From assembly GCA_036400075.1 (NCBI GenBank), contig DASWLV010000016.1:43824-107823 (forward strand): a stretch of 64,000 nucleotides of DNA. The letters are read 5' to 3'. Source of the stretch: JALZCH01 sp036400075 (GTDB lineage: Bacteria; Acidobacteriota; Blastocatellia; Pyrinomonadales; Pyrinomonadaceae). The stretch's first letter is position 1; each line of letters starts with the position of its first letter. A model generated the notes under the pieces. The model searched no databases and was not told the origin of the DNA. It worked only from the letters and a program-made list of their open reading frames with translations. This document shows positions 27,020 through 35,997 of the stretch, piece by piece. Made by a program: the position numbers and the translations under genes.

Positions 27020-27237
27020 TCTCCCAGAGTCAAATTTAATCAAATTCAGCCGCCGTCGGTGTCCTGACAAACCGGCAAAAGCTTGTTAACCTCTACCAGC
27101 TTCTATCAACATACAAATTTAACCGTTATGCGCTGTGATAGAATAACCGTCCGCTGCAACAACCTGATTCTGATTTCAAGCGCCGACCTCTTGGCAAACG
27201 GGATAAGCCTGGAGGAATAAATTAATTACAGATAGCA

Positions 27238-27272
27238 AAAGAGTGAGTTTAACGGCTCACTCTTTTTTAAAA
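27238..27272. terminator. Hairpin terminator
   Basis: AGAGTGAG pairs with CTCACTCT across TTTAACGG and is followed by TTTTTT on the plus strand, with an A run on the other side. It lies 20 bases downstream of the minus-strand esterase gene. Confidence 0.75.
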
Positions 27273-27290
27273 AACTTGTTCGATGCGCCT

Positions 27291-28148
27291 TTATTTCTTT
27301 AGCTTTTGCCTGCTAAGCCATTTATAAAGTTCAGGGTCTGAAAAAGCTTTTAGCAAAGCATCATTATGGTCGGTCTTTGGATACTCCGTATAATTGACGT
27401 TTTTACTGCCATTACGCTTTAAAGCCGCAACTATATTTCTTGATTCTTTGACAGAAATAGATTCGTCATCTGCGCCGTGAAAGACCCATACCGGAGTGTC
27501 ACCAATTTTTTTGGCAAGTTCGTCATACGGATTCGGCGCATTCAAAATGTCAACTATCTGTTTGGGAAAGAGCAGTTTTGCAACCGGCGGCAGCTCGAAC
27601 GGCGGCACAATCCCACCTGCTACCGGAACGAGCGCGGCAAACTTTTGGGGATGCAAAACAGCAGATGTCCAGGTTCCGTAACCGCCGAGCGAATGTCCCG
27701 CCAGATATACCCTTTGCGCATCGCCGTTAAATTCTTCAATCGTCTGGTCAAGAGCTTTGACGGCTTGCTCCGTTTGAGTCCCAATCCAAAAAGAATTGGG
27801 ACGTGCTTGCGGAAAGACAATGATAAAATTAAATAATTTAGGCTGAAGATTGATAAACTTATCAAAATTATTGATTTGTTTTTCGTTGTCCGTCCCGTTC
27901 GCTCCGTTGTTATGCAGATAGAGCATAACGGGCAGTTTCTTTTTCGGATTATGGTCTTTCGGCAGATAAACGCGATAACCGTAAGTTTCTTCTTTGAGCT
28001 TGACTTCGCGCTTAAGAAACAGCGAATTGTCCTGCGCATGGGCAAAGCTGCCGCAGAGCAACAAAGCAATAAACAGAATCCAATTCGAATATGCTTTTGC
28101 TGTTTTTGAAATTTCTTTTCCGTAATTCGGACTGCTTATTAACGCCAT
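27291..28148 (-). CDS. Secreted PHB-depolymerase/prolyl-oligopeptidase-like esterase
   Basis: About 285 residues from the ATG at 28148. A GTG three codons upstream is also possible. An N-terminal hydrophobic signal (NWILFIALLLCGSFAHAQ) follows a 24-residue lead. The alpha/beta hydrolase core shows LPVMLYLHNNGANGTD (oxyanion region), nucleophile elbow LAGHSLGGYGTWT, acid VFHGADDES and histidine PKTDHNDALL. Probably hydrolyses an ester of a polymer or small molecule outside the cytoplasm. Its 5' end lies within the repeat at 28134, so the start was partly supplied by that repeat. Confidence 0.82.
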   Translation of the reverse strand: MALISSPNYGKEISKTAKAYSNWILFIALLLCGSFAHAQDNSLFLKREVKLKEETYGYRVYLPKDHNPKKKLPVMLYLHNNGANGTDNEKQINNFDKFINLQPKLFNFIIVFPQARPNSFWIGTQTEQAVKALDQTIEEFNGDAQRVYLAGHSLGGYGTWTSAVLHPQKFAALVPVAGGIVPPFELPPVAKLLFPKQIVDILNAPNPYDELAKKIGDTPVWVFHGADDESISVKESRNIVAALKRNGSKNVNYTEYPKTDHNDALLKAFSDPELYKWLSRQKLKK

Positions 28149-28198
28149 TTGCGGCACTATACAGCAAAACTTAAAAAAGTGAGAAATCAGCCTCCTTT
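28134..28198 (-). repeat. Repeat upstream of minus-strand gene, copy B
   Basis: Same block as at 26944, starting CTTATTAACGCCATTTGCGG and ending CAGCCTCCTTT. It overlaps the first codons of the esterase gene and lacks the GTTGGGC end. Confidence 0.75.
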
Positions 28199-28212
28199 TG
28201 CTTTTTTTTAGT

Positions 28213-28237
28213 ATGTATCTAAAAATGTACCTATCAC
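28213..28237 (+). repeat. Island direct repeat, copy 2
   Basis: ATGTATCTAAAAATGTACC followed by TATCAC, 23 of 25 bases identical to the left copy at 22418 and on the same strand. Confidence 0.65.
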
Positions 28238-28431
28238 TTGTTCACACCGAGTACCATCGAGTAAATGAAGTGTTTCAAAAAACTAATCAAAGCAGCCCTT
28301 TGCTAATCGGTGTGATTCAGTGATTTTAACCAGAGATGAACGGACACATAATAAGACCTTCTTTTTTATGTGCGCATAAAAAGCTTACTCGCCTATACTT
28401 ATGCTTTGTTTCGGAATGCATTGAGAGGTTG

Positions 28432-28451
28432 CTGTATCTAAAAACGTAACC
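28432..28451 (+). repeat. Island direct repeat, copy 3 (partial)
   Basis: CTGTATCTAAAAACGTA matches the first 17 bases of the 30966 copy. It lies about 20 bases beyond the stop codon of the integrase remnant, where an attP-derived site would be expected. Confidence 0.6.
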
Positions 28452-28472
28452 TTTTAGTTTGAAATTGCCGTT

Positions 28473-28733
28473 TTAGGCTGCTTTTGCTTTATTTTTAATT
28501 TTCGCGTTTTCCATTTTTTTAATGGCGTCGGCTTTGAAACTTTCTGAAGGGTGAGAATAGCGCGTGACCATTCGCAGAGAAGAATGACCTAAAATCTGCG
28601 AGAGCGTTAGCAGATCAACGCCCGTTTCTACCGCTCTGGTTGCAAAGGTATGGCGGCAATCGTACAGCCGGAATTTGTAGCTTAATTTTTCGATTGTTCG
28701 CTCGTGCTGTTCAATTTGTTTTTGCGACCGAAA
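28473..28733 (-). pseudogene. Tyrosine recombinase (phage-type integrase), C-terminal remnant
   Basis: The minus strand reads YKFRLYDCRHTFATRAVETG, then LLTLSQILGHSSLRMVTRY and SHPSESFKADAIKK. This is the C-terminal catalytic box of site-specific tyrosine recombinases: the arginine in CRHTF, the GHSS histidine and the tyrosine nucleophile in TRYSH. The stop is at 28473. Upstream, the frame closes at a TGA (28734) after only about 87 codons, so the N-terminal arm-binding and most core residues are missing. Its 5' part overlaps the remains of the dockerin gene. It is a decayed integrase, consistent with the flanking direct repeats. Confidence 0.85.
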
Positions 28734-30083
28734 TCAAATTGCCCTCATCGTCTTCAATAACCGGAGTTTGCGAAAATGCAAGTTCGAGCTGTAAGGGAAC
28801 GCCTTTTGATCGAATGAAGGAGCGGTAAAGCGCAATTTGAGCAAACTTCCAGCCGCCGCAGCAACACCGTTAGGACAGGTGCCAGCTATGCAGATTCTGC
28901 CCGGAATATCAGTGTTTGACGTGACCACGCAGCCTTCCGCCAGCGTCTCTGTTGTCTCAATCGCAAAACCGAGCGGCTGGCGGATTTTCTCGTTATACGT
29001 GACAGTAAAGCCGAACGAGGAAACGCGAGCGCCCGAATAGTTTGTCAACCAAACGGGAATCGTTTCGGTATTGCCCATTTGTTTTCCGACTTTCCCTGAA
29101 AAAGACAGCTCAACCTCCGGCAAATACTACTTGTGTCCGGTTTCTTGAGCTGCGGACGCCGCGCTGGCAAAATTCGCAGGCGACTGCCAATCGCCGTTAA
29201 CGTCTCCGATCAGAAACGCCGTATAATCCTGCCCGGTCGGATCGGTCGTTAAATTATTGTAGGTGCGGGAAGGCAGCTCAAACTTCCACACGCCGACTTG
29301 TCCGGTATTGGCATTCGATCCTCCAGCAGCTATATAGCGAAGAATCAGCGTGGCATCAAAGGGAGTAATGTCTTCATCGCCGTTTGTGTCAGCAGCAATT
29401 TTTTGATTTGCGTTCAAGACATTTGGTCCCGCTCCGTTAGCTGCGATGTGACGCAGAATCATAGTTGCGTCAAAAGGTGTAATACCGTTAACGTCAGTTG
29501 TTTTGCTAGGCGTCACGGTATAGTTTTCTTCTTCTAATAAGCCTGGAAGCAGATAAGCGCCGGAGAGGCTTGTCGCCGTTGAAAATTCGGAGCCACCAGT
29601 AGCTGCGAGAGCCACGCCGTAAACGGTCTTTGTATTATTTATGGCATAACGAACCGTTCCGCCGATGCTGCGTCCGGAGCCGGCTTGGTAGATAGTGAAA
29701 ACCTGCCCGGCAATGGTTATCGTGCCGGTTCGCGGCTCGCCGGTGTCGTTCGGGGCGATTGTGTAACTGACAACGCCGTTGTTTGCGCCGTTCGCGTTCG
29801 TAACGGTGATCCACGACGGGTCGTTGCTGGAAGCCGTCCATTCGCCCGTAGCCGTCACGTTAATCGAGCCGCTCCCTCCGCTGTTGTTGAAAGTCGGCGG
29901 CGAGATTGCCGAAACTGTGCCGTTGGTGTTTTCTCCGCCCGTTAAAAAAGCAAACGCCGATTGCGGCGGCGCGAACCAAGTGAGAGCGGCTGCGGCACAG
30001 CCAAGCAATAAAACAAAGACTAAACCAGTGCGACGCAAAAAAGGGGAATTTAAGAAGTTAAATCGTTTCATTGGAGCTTTCAT
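28711..30083 (-). pseudogene. Broken secreted BACON / dockerin / cohesin-type protein
   Basis: The first 318 residues have a signal peptide (about 1-45) and a BACON domain (WTASSNDPSWITVTN, TITIAGQVFTIYQAG). Two dockerin-like EF loops follow (DVNGITPFDATMILRHIA and DTNGDEDITPFDATLILRYI). A TAG at 29127-29129 then interrupts an otherwise open frame that continues with a cohesin-like domain (VELSFSGKVGKQMGNTETIP, FTVTYNEKI, GSLLKLRFTA). Near 28810 a second frame appears to carry the natural end (GVPLQLELAFSQTPVIEDDE) up to TGA at 28711. One nonsense codon plus one frameshift: inactive as a full-length protein, although the BACON-dockerin part could still be made. Confidence 0.7.
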
Positions 30084-30204
30084 AATTTTTTAAGTTGGGG
30101 TATTAGGGGATTCGATTATTTTTGAGACCATGATGGGCAAAAGCTGTCAAGGTTTTCACCGCATTGACAAATTTTGCCGCAAAATCCGTTAAGACAGGTT
30201 GTTT

Positions 30205-30318
30205 TCAATTTAGCTTTCCCAACAAAGTTGAGTTTGCTTTTTCATTTTCTTTAGCGATAATGTTGCGGATGTTGATGATATTGTCTTTAAGAACGTAATC
30301 TCTGACACCTGCGTCCAT
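30205..30318 (-). pseudogene. Possible response-regulator receiver remnant
   Basis: A 37-codon open stretch reads MDAGVRDYVLKDN followed by IINIRNIIAKENEKA, strongly reminiscent of the beta5/alpha5 end of receiver domains (A-x-D-Y-V-x-K-D-N). No receiver-like sequence precedes it in frame. Too short to be functional and could be coincidence. Confidence 0.35.
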
Positions 30319-30722
30319 ATTCCTTGGGCTAACGAAAGAAAATCTTTTTCTGCTGATTTGAAAATTTGTGTAATCAGCAACAATGCAAATGCCAGCTTAA
30401 AATCAAGCAGAGGAACTGTAATTTTAAGGAAGGTTTTTTATTTATAGAAAGAATGTTTGTGTAAACAAGCGATTAGTCTTTTTTATAAAACAATCAAGCC
30501 GTTTAGTTTTAGAGATTCAACTGTTTTATAAAATCCAAACTTAATTATTCATAAATAAAGAGGATTTGCAAGTGTGGAAAAAGTAGAAAATAAAGATAGT
30601 TGTCGTCTTCTTATTTAAATTGGATAAATGCGATGATGAAAATTTGTTTTTCAGTTTTGAAAATGAGCGTTTAAAATTTTAGAAAGGATGACTTTTGACA
30701 CATTTTTTCTGAGGTTTTAGGC

Positions 30723-30748
30723 GTCTCAAAAAGGGTCGTTTTTGAGAC
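30723..30748. other. Intergenic hairpin
   Basis: GTCTCAAAAA pairs perfectly with TTTTTGAGAC across GGGTCG. No T run directly after it, so its role as a terminator is uncertain. Confidence 0.6.
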
Positions 30749-30965
30749 ATTTCACCGCACTCTGTTTTACCTCATAATTAGGGTTTTTGATAAGGCTTAC
30801 AATTTAGCAGTTTTCTAATTAACACCAATCCATTTTTTTAATACAATCACGAGAAAGGAAAAAGCCTTTAGTTGATTCAGAACTAAAGGCTTCGATGTTT
30901 GACAAATTAATAGCTGTTTTAAGCAAAAGCAGTCTATCAGATTCAATTTAGACTTGCCAATTTAC

Positions 30966-30990
30966 CTGTATCTAAAAACGTATCTGTTAC
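30966..30990 (+). repeat. Island direct repeat, copy 4 (right)
   Basis: CTGTATCTAAAAACGTATC followed by TGTTAC. It differs from the left copy at 22418 at three positions. Located 98 bases before the alaS start, so it would mark the island's right border. Confidence 0.65.
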
Positions 30991-31088
30991 GTGCTGTTAC
31001 AGAGTATTTTTGAGTGATAGAATGATTTGAGAATGTTAATAAATAACACTCTGTAATACTAGATAAACGCAAGTAGAATAAGCCCTTT

Positions 31089-33971
31089 ATGAACGGACAC
31101 GAAATCAGACGCAAATTTTTAGAATATTTTGAGCGCAACGGACACAAAATCGTCCATTCCGCGCCGCTCTTACCGGCAAACGACCCGACTTTGCTGTTTA
31201 CAAACGCGGGAATGAATCAATTCAAAGACGTTTTCCTCGGCAACGAAAAACGCGATTACACGCGAGCCACATCCAGCCAAAAATGTATTCGCGCCGGCGG
31301 TAAGCATAACGATTTGGACGAAGTAGGGAAAACCGCCAGACATCACACGTTTTTTGAAATGTTGGGAAATTTCTCGTTCGGCGATTATTTCAAACGCGAC
31401 GCGATTCATTTTGCGTGGGATTTTCTCGTCAACGAATTGAAATTAGAACCCGCGCGTCTCTGGTTTTCGGTTTTTGAAGGCGACGATGAAGTTCCGGCAG
31501 ACGACGAAGCGCGTCGTTTATGGGAAGAAGTCGGCGCAAAACCCGAACGCATTCTGGGCTTCGGGCGCAAAGACAATTTCTGGCAAATGGGCGACGAAGG
31601 ACCTTGCGGACCGTGTTCGGAAATCCATTATTATATGGGCGACGAGCCGGAAAACCCGGAAAAAAATCATCCGAAATGGGTCAACGGCGAAGGCGACACG
31701 ACGATGGAAATCTGGAATCTCGTGTTTATGCAATTCAACCGCGCCGGAGTAGGCGAAAAAGACGCGAGCGGCAAATTTCAGCAATTCGATTTAACGCCGC
31801 TGCCCGCGCCTTCGGTTGACACGGGCGGCGGTTTAGAGCGTTTCGCCGCAGTTTTGCAGGGCGTCAAAACCAATTACGACACCGATTTGATTTTGCCGAT
31901 TATCCAATATACGGCTGTACTCGCGGACAGACATTACGAATACGAAACGACCGAAGGCTTTGCAATGCGCGTCGTCGCCGACCACGCTCGCGCAACCGCG
32001 TTTGCTATTGCCGACGGCATTTTGCCCGGCAACGAAGGGCGCAACTACGTTTTGCGGAAAATTATGCGCCGCGCGATTTATCACGGGCGCGAACATCTCG
32101 GATTTTCAGGTTTATTTTTTAATCAAGTCTGCGATTTTGTCATTGAGCAAATGCGAGACGCTTATCCAGAACTCGAAGCACAGCGAGATTTTATCGGTAA
32201 AATGGTGCGGCTTGAAGAAGAGAGGTTTGGAGCTACGTTAACTATGGGCTTAACTGTAATTCCGGGAATGCTTGAAAAACCTGAAGTCGCCAGTATTTTT
32301 GAAGGTATTACGCCTGAACAAGCTTTATCGAAACAAATTGATTTAGTTAGATGGCGCGAAAAAGTAGCTAATCCTCAAATGAGAAATTTAGTTGTTGAAG
32401 GATTCAAAGAACTTGCAAAACTTTATGATACTTACGGAACTCCTAAAGATTTGATACGCATAAGTATAGAAAATAAATTTACCATTGAATTAGAAGAAAA
32501 CTCATTTAATGAATTGTTTGATGAATCTTTAGTTGTAATTCAAAATCAAAGCGGCATTGGGAAAACTAAACAAAGCGAAAAAATCAATCCGCTTTATGCC
32601 GGGCTTGCCGAGACGATTGATTCGAGCGAGTTTCGCGGTTACGAAGTAACAACAGTCGAAAACGCGAAAGTTGTTGCTTTGATTAAAGACGATGAGCGAG
32701 TCGAAGTTCTGAACGAAGGCGACGAAGGTTTGATTGTTTTGAATGAAACGCCTTTTTACGCTGAATCGGGCGGGCAAGTCGGCGACACGGGAATTCTTGT
32801 CAGTACCGGGAGCGGTAGCGACCGGGTAATCTCGCAAAACCCGGTCGCTACCGCTCCCGGTACTGACTTTCGGGCGCGCGTTCTCGATTGTTTCGCCCCG
32901 ATGGGCGGAATTATTTTGCACAAATCAAAAGTCGAGCGCGGCTCGGTGAAAGTCGGCGACACCGTAACAGCGCAGGTTGACGCTGAAAAACGCGATGCAA
33001 CGAGACGCAATCACACAGCGACGCATCTGGTTCACGCCGCTTTGCGCGAGGTTTTGGGAACGCACGTCAAACAAGCCGGTTCGGTTGTCGCGCCGAATTA
33101 TCTACGTTTTGATTTCACGCATTATCAAGCGTTGACCGAAAGCGAAATTAAGGAAATCGAAACAATTGTTAACCGCGAGATTTTGAAAAACGACGCGGTG
33201 AATACCGATTTGATGTCAATCGAAGAAGCGATGCAGACGGGAGCGATGGCTTTGTTCGGGGAAAAATACGGTTCGACCGTGCGCGTTTTGCGGGTCGGCG
33301 AAGGCGCTTTTTCCAAAGAATTATGCGGCGGAACACACGTTCGCGCGACGGGCGACATCGGCTCGTTTAAAATCGTCGCGGATGAAGCGATTGCGTCGGG
33401 CGTGCGTCGAATCCGCGCAATTACGGGCTTTGACGCTTTCGAGCGTTTTCGCGAAGACGAAAAACTGATTGAAAAATCGCTCGGCGTTTTGCGGACGCAG
33501 CGCGACCAATTGCCGACGGCAATCGAACGCCTTCAGGAAGAATTAAAACGCACGCGGCGCGAAGTCGAAGATTTGAAAATGAAGATTGCGACCGGCGCAA
33601 TCGGAAACGGCTCGGCAAATGGTGATGAAGCTCGCGAAATAAATGGCGTCAAAGTTCTGGCAAAAGCCGTCGAAGGTCTCGATTCTTCGGCGATGCGAAA
33701 TTTGTCCGACACTTTGTTATCGAAATTAAAATCAGGCGTTGTAGTTTTGGGGCGCAAAGACGAAGCGAAAGTTTCGTTTATCGTTCGCTCGTCCGAAGAT
33801 GTGAAAAATAAAGTTCCCGCCGGACAAATTATCAAAGAAATCGCGCCGATTGTCGGCGGGCGCGGCGGCGGCAAACCCGATATGGCTGAAGGCGGCGGCA
33901 ATCAGCCGGAAAAATTGGACGAGGCTTTGCAGGCAAGCTACGGCGTTATCGAAAGATTGTCGCAAAATTAA
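31089..33971 (+). CDS. alaS: Alanine-tRNA ligase
   Basis: Charges tRNA-Ala and edits mischarged Ser and Gly. 960 residues. The class II catalytic core opens with EIRRKFLEYFERNGHKIVHS and TNAGMNQFKDVFLG. RNHTATHLVHAAL supplies the editing-site HxxxH near residues 642-646, and KELCGGTHVRATGDIG supplies CxxxH. The C-terminal coiled coil and C-Ala domain end GGRGGGKPDMAEGGG. Two oddities: residues 571-593 are encoded exactly by a 69-bp palindrome inserted in frame (32799-32867), and roughly 32230-32590 is much richer in A+T than the rest of the gene. A terminator follows. Confidence 0.96.
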   Translation: MNGHEIRRKFLEYFERNGHKIVHSAPLLPANDPTLLFTNAGMNQFKDVFLGNEKRDYTRATSSQKCIRAGGKHNDLDEVGKTARHHTFFEMLGNFSFGDYFKRDAIHFAWDFLVNELKLEPARLWFSVFEGDDEVPADDEARRLWEEVGAKPERILGFGRKDNFWQMGDEGPCGPCSEIHYYMGDEPENPEKNHPKWVNGEGDTTMEIWNLVFMQFNRAGVGEKDASGKFQQFDLTPLPAPSVDTGGGLERFAAVLQGVKTNYDTDLILPIIQYTAVLADRHYEYETTEGFAMRVVADHARATAFAIADGILPGNEGRNYVLRKIMRRAIYHGREHLGFSGLFFNQVCDFVIEQMRDAYPELEAQRDFIGKMVRLEEERFGATLTMGLTVIPGMLEKPEVASIFEGITPEQALSKQIDLVRWREKVANPQMRNLVVEGFKELAKLYDTYGTPKDLIRISIENKFTIELEENSFNELFDESLVVIQNQSGIGKTKQSEKINPLYAGLAETIDSSEFRGYEVTTVENAKVVALIKDDERVEVLNEGDEGLIVLNETPFYAESGGQVGDTGILVSTGSGSDRVISQNPVATAPGTDFRARVLDCFAPMGGIILHKSKVERGSVKVGDTVTAQVDAEKRDATRRNHTATHLVHAALREVLGTHVKQAGSVVAPNYLRFDFTHYQALTESEIKEIETIVNREILKNDAVNTDLMSIEEAMQTGAMALFGEKYGSTVRVLRVGEGAFSKELCGGTHVRATGDIGSFKIVADEAIASGVRRIRAITGFDAFERFREDEKLIEKSLGVLRTQRDQLPTAIERLQEELKRTRREVEDLKMKIATGAIGNGSANGDEAREINGVKVLAKAVEGLDSSAMRNLSDTLLSKLKSGVVVLGRKDEAKVSFIVRSSEDVKNKVPAGQIIKEIAPIVGGRGGGKPDMAEGGGNQPEKLDEALQASYGVIERLSQN
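32799..32867. repeat. Palindromic element core inserted in frame in alaS
   Basis: A perfect 29-bp stem (32799-32827 with 32839-32867) and 11-bp loop. It begins GTCAGTACC and ends GGTACTGAC, and includes GGTAGCGACCGGGT, the G/C-variant of the intergenic elements at 18483 and 39055. Its length is 69 bp, 23 codons exactly, starting at codon position 1 and coding for VSTGSGSDRVISQNPVATAP plus three residues. The outer TTAGAGCG shell is missing. Confidence 0.92.
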
Positions 33972-34006
33972 TAGTCGTTTTGAACGAATAATTCCGCTTA
34001 TTTTTA

Positions 34007-34043
34007 ATAAGGATTGACGATTATCGTCAATCCTTATTTTTTT
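34007..34043. terminator. Rho-independent terminator after alaS
   Basis: AATAAGGATTGACGA pairs with TCGTCAATCCTTATT, followed by TTTTTT. An A-rich left flank makes it potentially bidirectional. Confidence 0.9.
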
Positions 34044-34070
34044 GTCGGTTCGGGCGGCAGTTTGTTTAAA

Positions 34071-34125
34071 GCAAACGGCGAGCCTGAAAATCAATCGAAA
34101 ATTGTCATCAGAACTCGCCGTTTGC
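34071..34125. other. Inverted repeat between alaS and hydrolase gene
   Basis: GCAAACGGCGAG and CTCGCCGTTTGC are separated by 31 bases. It lies 23 bases beyond the 3' end of the minus-strand hydrolase gene and may serve as its transcript end, although no T run follows. Confidence 0.55.
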
Positions 34126-34147
34126 TGTAAGCAGTTGACGAATAAGT

Positions 34148-35725
34148 CTATTTTTTATCCGCGACTCGGCGCAGTTCGTATTCGTAAAACCAGAAATCAT
34201 TGTTCGGCTGATTGATTTTCAACTCATCGGTTTTGCCGTTTTGATCAATCGTGAAGACGACAAATCCGCGCGGGAAATTATAAGCGGTCGTCGGACGCCA
34301 TTTGATTTCAAAAGTGTCGAAGTGCCAATGCGTTAAATCCGCCGTCAGATTCGCCGCGTGCGGAAAACGCAGGACGAGCTTGCCGTTTTCTTCGGCGATA
34401 ACCGCGTCGCCGAGCTGGCTCGAATACGTTCCGGCGTAATCTTTTAAAGCCAGACTCGGTTTTGTATTTGCAACGCGCGAAGCCAAAACTTTTTTATCTT
34501 CTTCGGCTTGAGTGACTTTCCCTTGTTTGGTTCGTTCCAAGGCTTCATTGCTCCAATCGCGTTTCGGGGCGTTTACAAAAACATCGAAAATCTTGTTTTG
34601 CATAATATTGTTCACGGGCGTTTCGCTGTTTGTCAGCACAACCAAGCCGAGATTTTCTTCCGGCATCATCGCGGTTTGCGAAATCATTCCGTCCAGCCCG
34701 CCGCCGTGCGAGACGACTTTGCGACCTTGATAATCGTTTAAAAACCAGCCCAAACCGTAGCCGTAAAAATGCCGCGTCGGATTGTTTTTCCAGCTCGTTT
34801 CGCCAATCGGAATCGCCAGATATTGCTGCCACATCGTCCACGATTGCTGCGGCGTGAAAATCTGTTTGCCCTCGAATTTGCCGCGCCCAAGTTGAAGCCT
34901 GAGCCATTTCGCAACGTCCGCGACCGATGAATTTAAAGCTGCGGCGGCAGCCGCGCCGTCAACGTTTCCATAATGAATAACGCGCAAGCCCGCGCCGCCC
35001 GATTCGTTGTGCGGCATTGCGATGTTGTCGCCCGCTTTGAATTCTTTAATGCTCGTTTTCGTGTTGTTCATTCCGAGCGGCGCGAGAATTCTTTCGCGGA
35101 CAAATTCGCTCCACGTTTTACCGGAAACTTTTTCGGCGATTCGCCCGGCGGCGGCAAACATCAGATTTTGATAACCGTAAGCCGAGCGAAAACTGGAAGT
35201 CGGTTTGAGAAAACGCACGCGGCGCAAAATCTCGTCGGTCGAAAAATTTGATTCGTACCAGAGAAGATCTCCGCTGAAAGTTCCAAGTCCGCTGCGGTGC
35301 GAGACCAAATCACGAATCGTCAATTCGCGCGTTACATAAGGATCGGACATTTGAAATTCCGGCAGATATTGCGAAACTTTGTCCTCCCATTTGATTTTCT
35401 TTTCGTCAACCAAAATGGCGAGCGCGGCTGTTGTAAACGCTTTTGAGTTTGAAGCGATTGCGAAAATCGTGTTTTCGTCAACTTTTTCCGGTTTACCAAG
35501 CTCGCGCACGCCGTAGCCTTTGGCGAAAACAACGCGGTCGTCTTTGACAATCGCCACGGCAAAACCGGGAACGTTCCAATCTTTTTGAGCTTTTTCGGCG
35601 TAAGCGTCAATTTCCGCCAGCTTTGCGGCTAAATCCGCGCCGCTCGTTTGTCCGAAAACGAAAAGCGGCGCAAAGGTCAATAAGCATAGCAGCAGATAAA
35701 AGCGTATCGAGTTTTGATTCATCAT
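34148..35725 (-). CDS. Secreted serine hydrolase, class C beta-lactamase-like
   Basis: 525 residues starting MMNQNSIRFYLLLCLLTFAP with a signal ending FGQ. The beta-lactamase/transpeptidase motifs are all present: SxxK in IASNSKAFTTAALA, YxN in AYGYQNLMFAAAG, and HxG in VSHGGGLDGM. A C-terminal DUF3471-like beta domain (KDYAGTYSSQLGDAVIAEEN) follows. Such proteins are more often esterases or D-amino-acid peptidases than resistance enzymes, so a beta-lactamase role is not claimed. I chose the double ATG at 35725 over an upstream TTG. Confidence 0.88.
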   Translation of the reverse strand: MMNQNSIRFYLLLCLLTFAPLFVFGQTSGADLAAKLAEIDAYAEKAQKDWNVPGFAVAIVKDDRVVFAKGYGVRELGKPEKVDENTIFAIASNSKAFTTAALAILVDEKKIKWEDKVSQYLPEFQMSDPYVTRELTIRDLVSHRSGLGTFSGDLLWYESNFSTDEILRRVRFLKPTSSFRSAYGYQNLMFAAAGRIAEKVSGKTWSEFVRERILAPLGMNNTKTSIKEFKAGDNIAMPHNESGGAGLRVIHYGNVDGAAAAAALNSSVADVAKWLRLQLGRGKFEGKQIFTPQQSWTMWQQYLAIPIGETSWKNNPTRHFYGYGLGWFLNDYQGRKVVSHGGGLDGMISQTAMMPEENLGLVVLTNSETPVNNIMQNKIFDVFVNAPKRDWSNEALERTKQGKVTQAEEDKKVLASRVANTKPSLALKDYAGTYSSQLGDAVIAEENGKLVLRFPHAANLTADLTHWHFDTFEIKWRPTTAYNFPRGFVVFTIDQNGKTDELKINQPNNDFWFYEYELRRVADKK

Positions 35726-35997
35726 ATTTTTATTTGTCGGAGCTTGAGAATGCCACAATATTAGCCGAGTTTAAGCAAAAAGAAAAAGGTTGAAATTATT
35801 AATCCGTTCCTCGTTTTTCACCTCTTGCGCGCAGCAACTCGAAAACATTCGCAAATATTTATTTACATTTTTAATGCCGGAAAACGATTGTTTGTTGTAA
35901 AATTTATTTTGAAAATCGAGACAGAATTCTGTCCTCATATTTTCGGAAAAACCTCACCGACATAAAAATAACTCTCGGATTATTGGAGAATATAGCA

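Larger units (their letters stand above)
30084..31088. other. AT-rich intergenic region with remnants
   Basis: About 1 kb without an intact gene and visibly richer in A+T than the flanks. It contains a short receiver-domain remnant (30205-30318), a hairpin (30723-30748), and the right-hand island direct repeat (30966-30990) about 100 bases before alaS. The last bases must also carry the alaS promoter. Nothing else is recognised. Confidence 0.6.

Noticed and set aside
29127..29129. TAG read through as a recoded codon in the dockerin gene
   Set aside because: No stop-codon recoding signal is seen, and a second frameshift downstream argues for plain decay.
34148..35725. Antibiotic-resistance beta-lactamase
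   Set aside because: The SxxK, YxN and HxG motifs are shared with esterases and peptidases, and the C-terminal domain is typical of those. Resistance is not supported.
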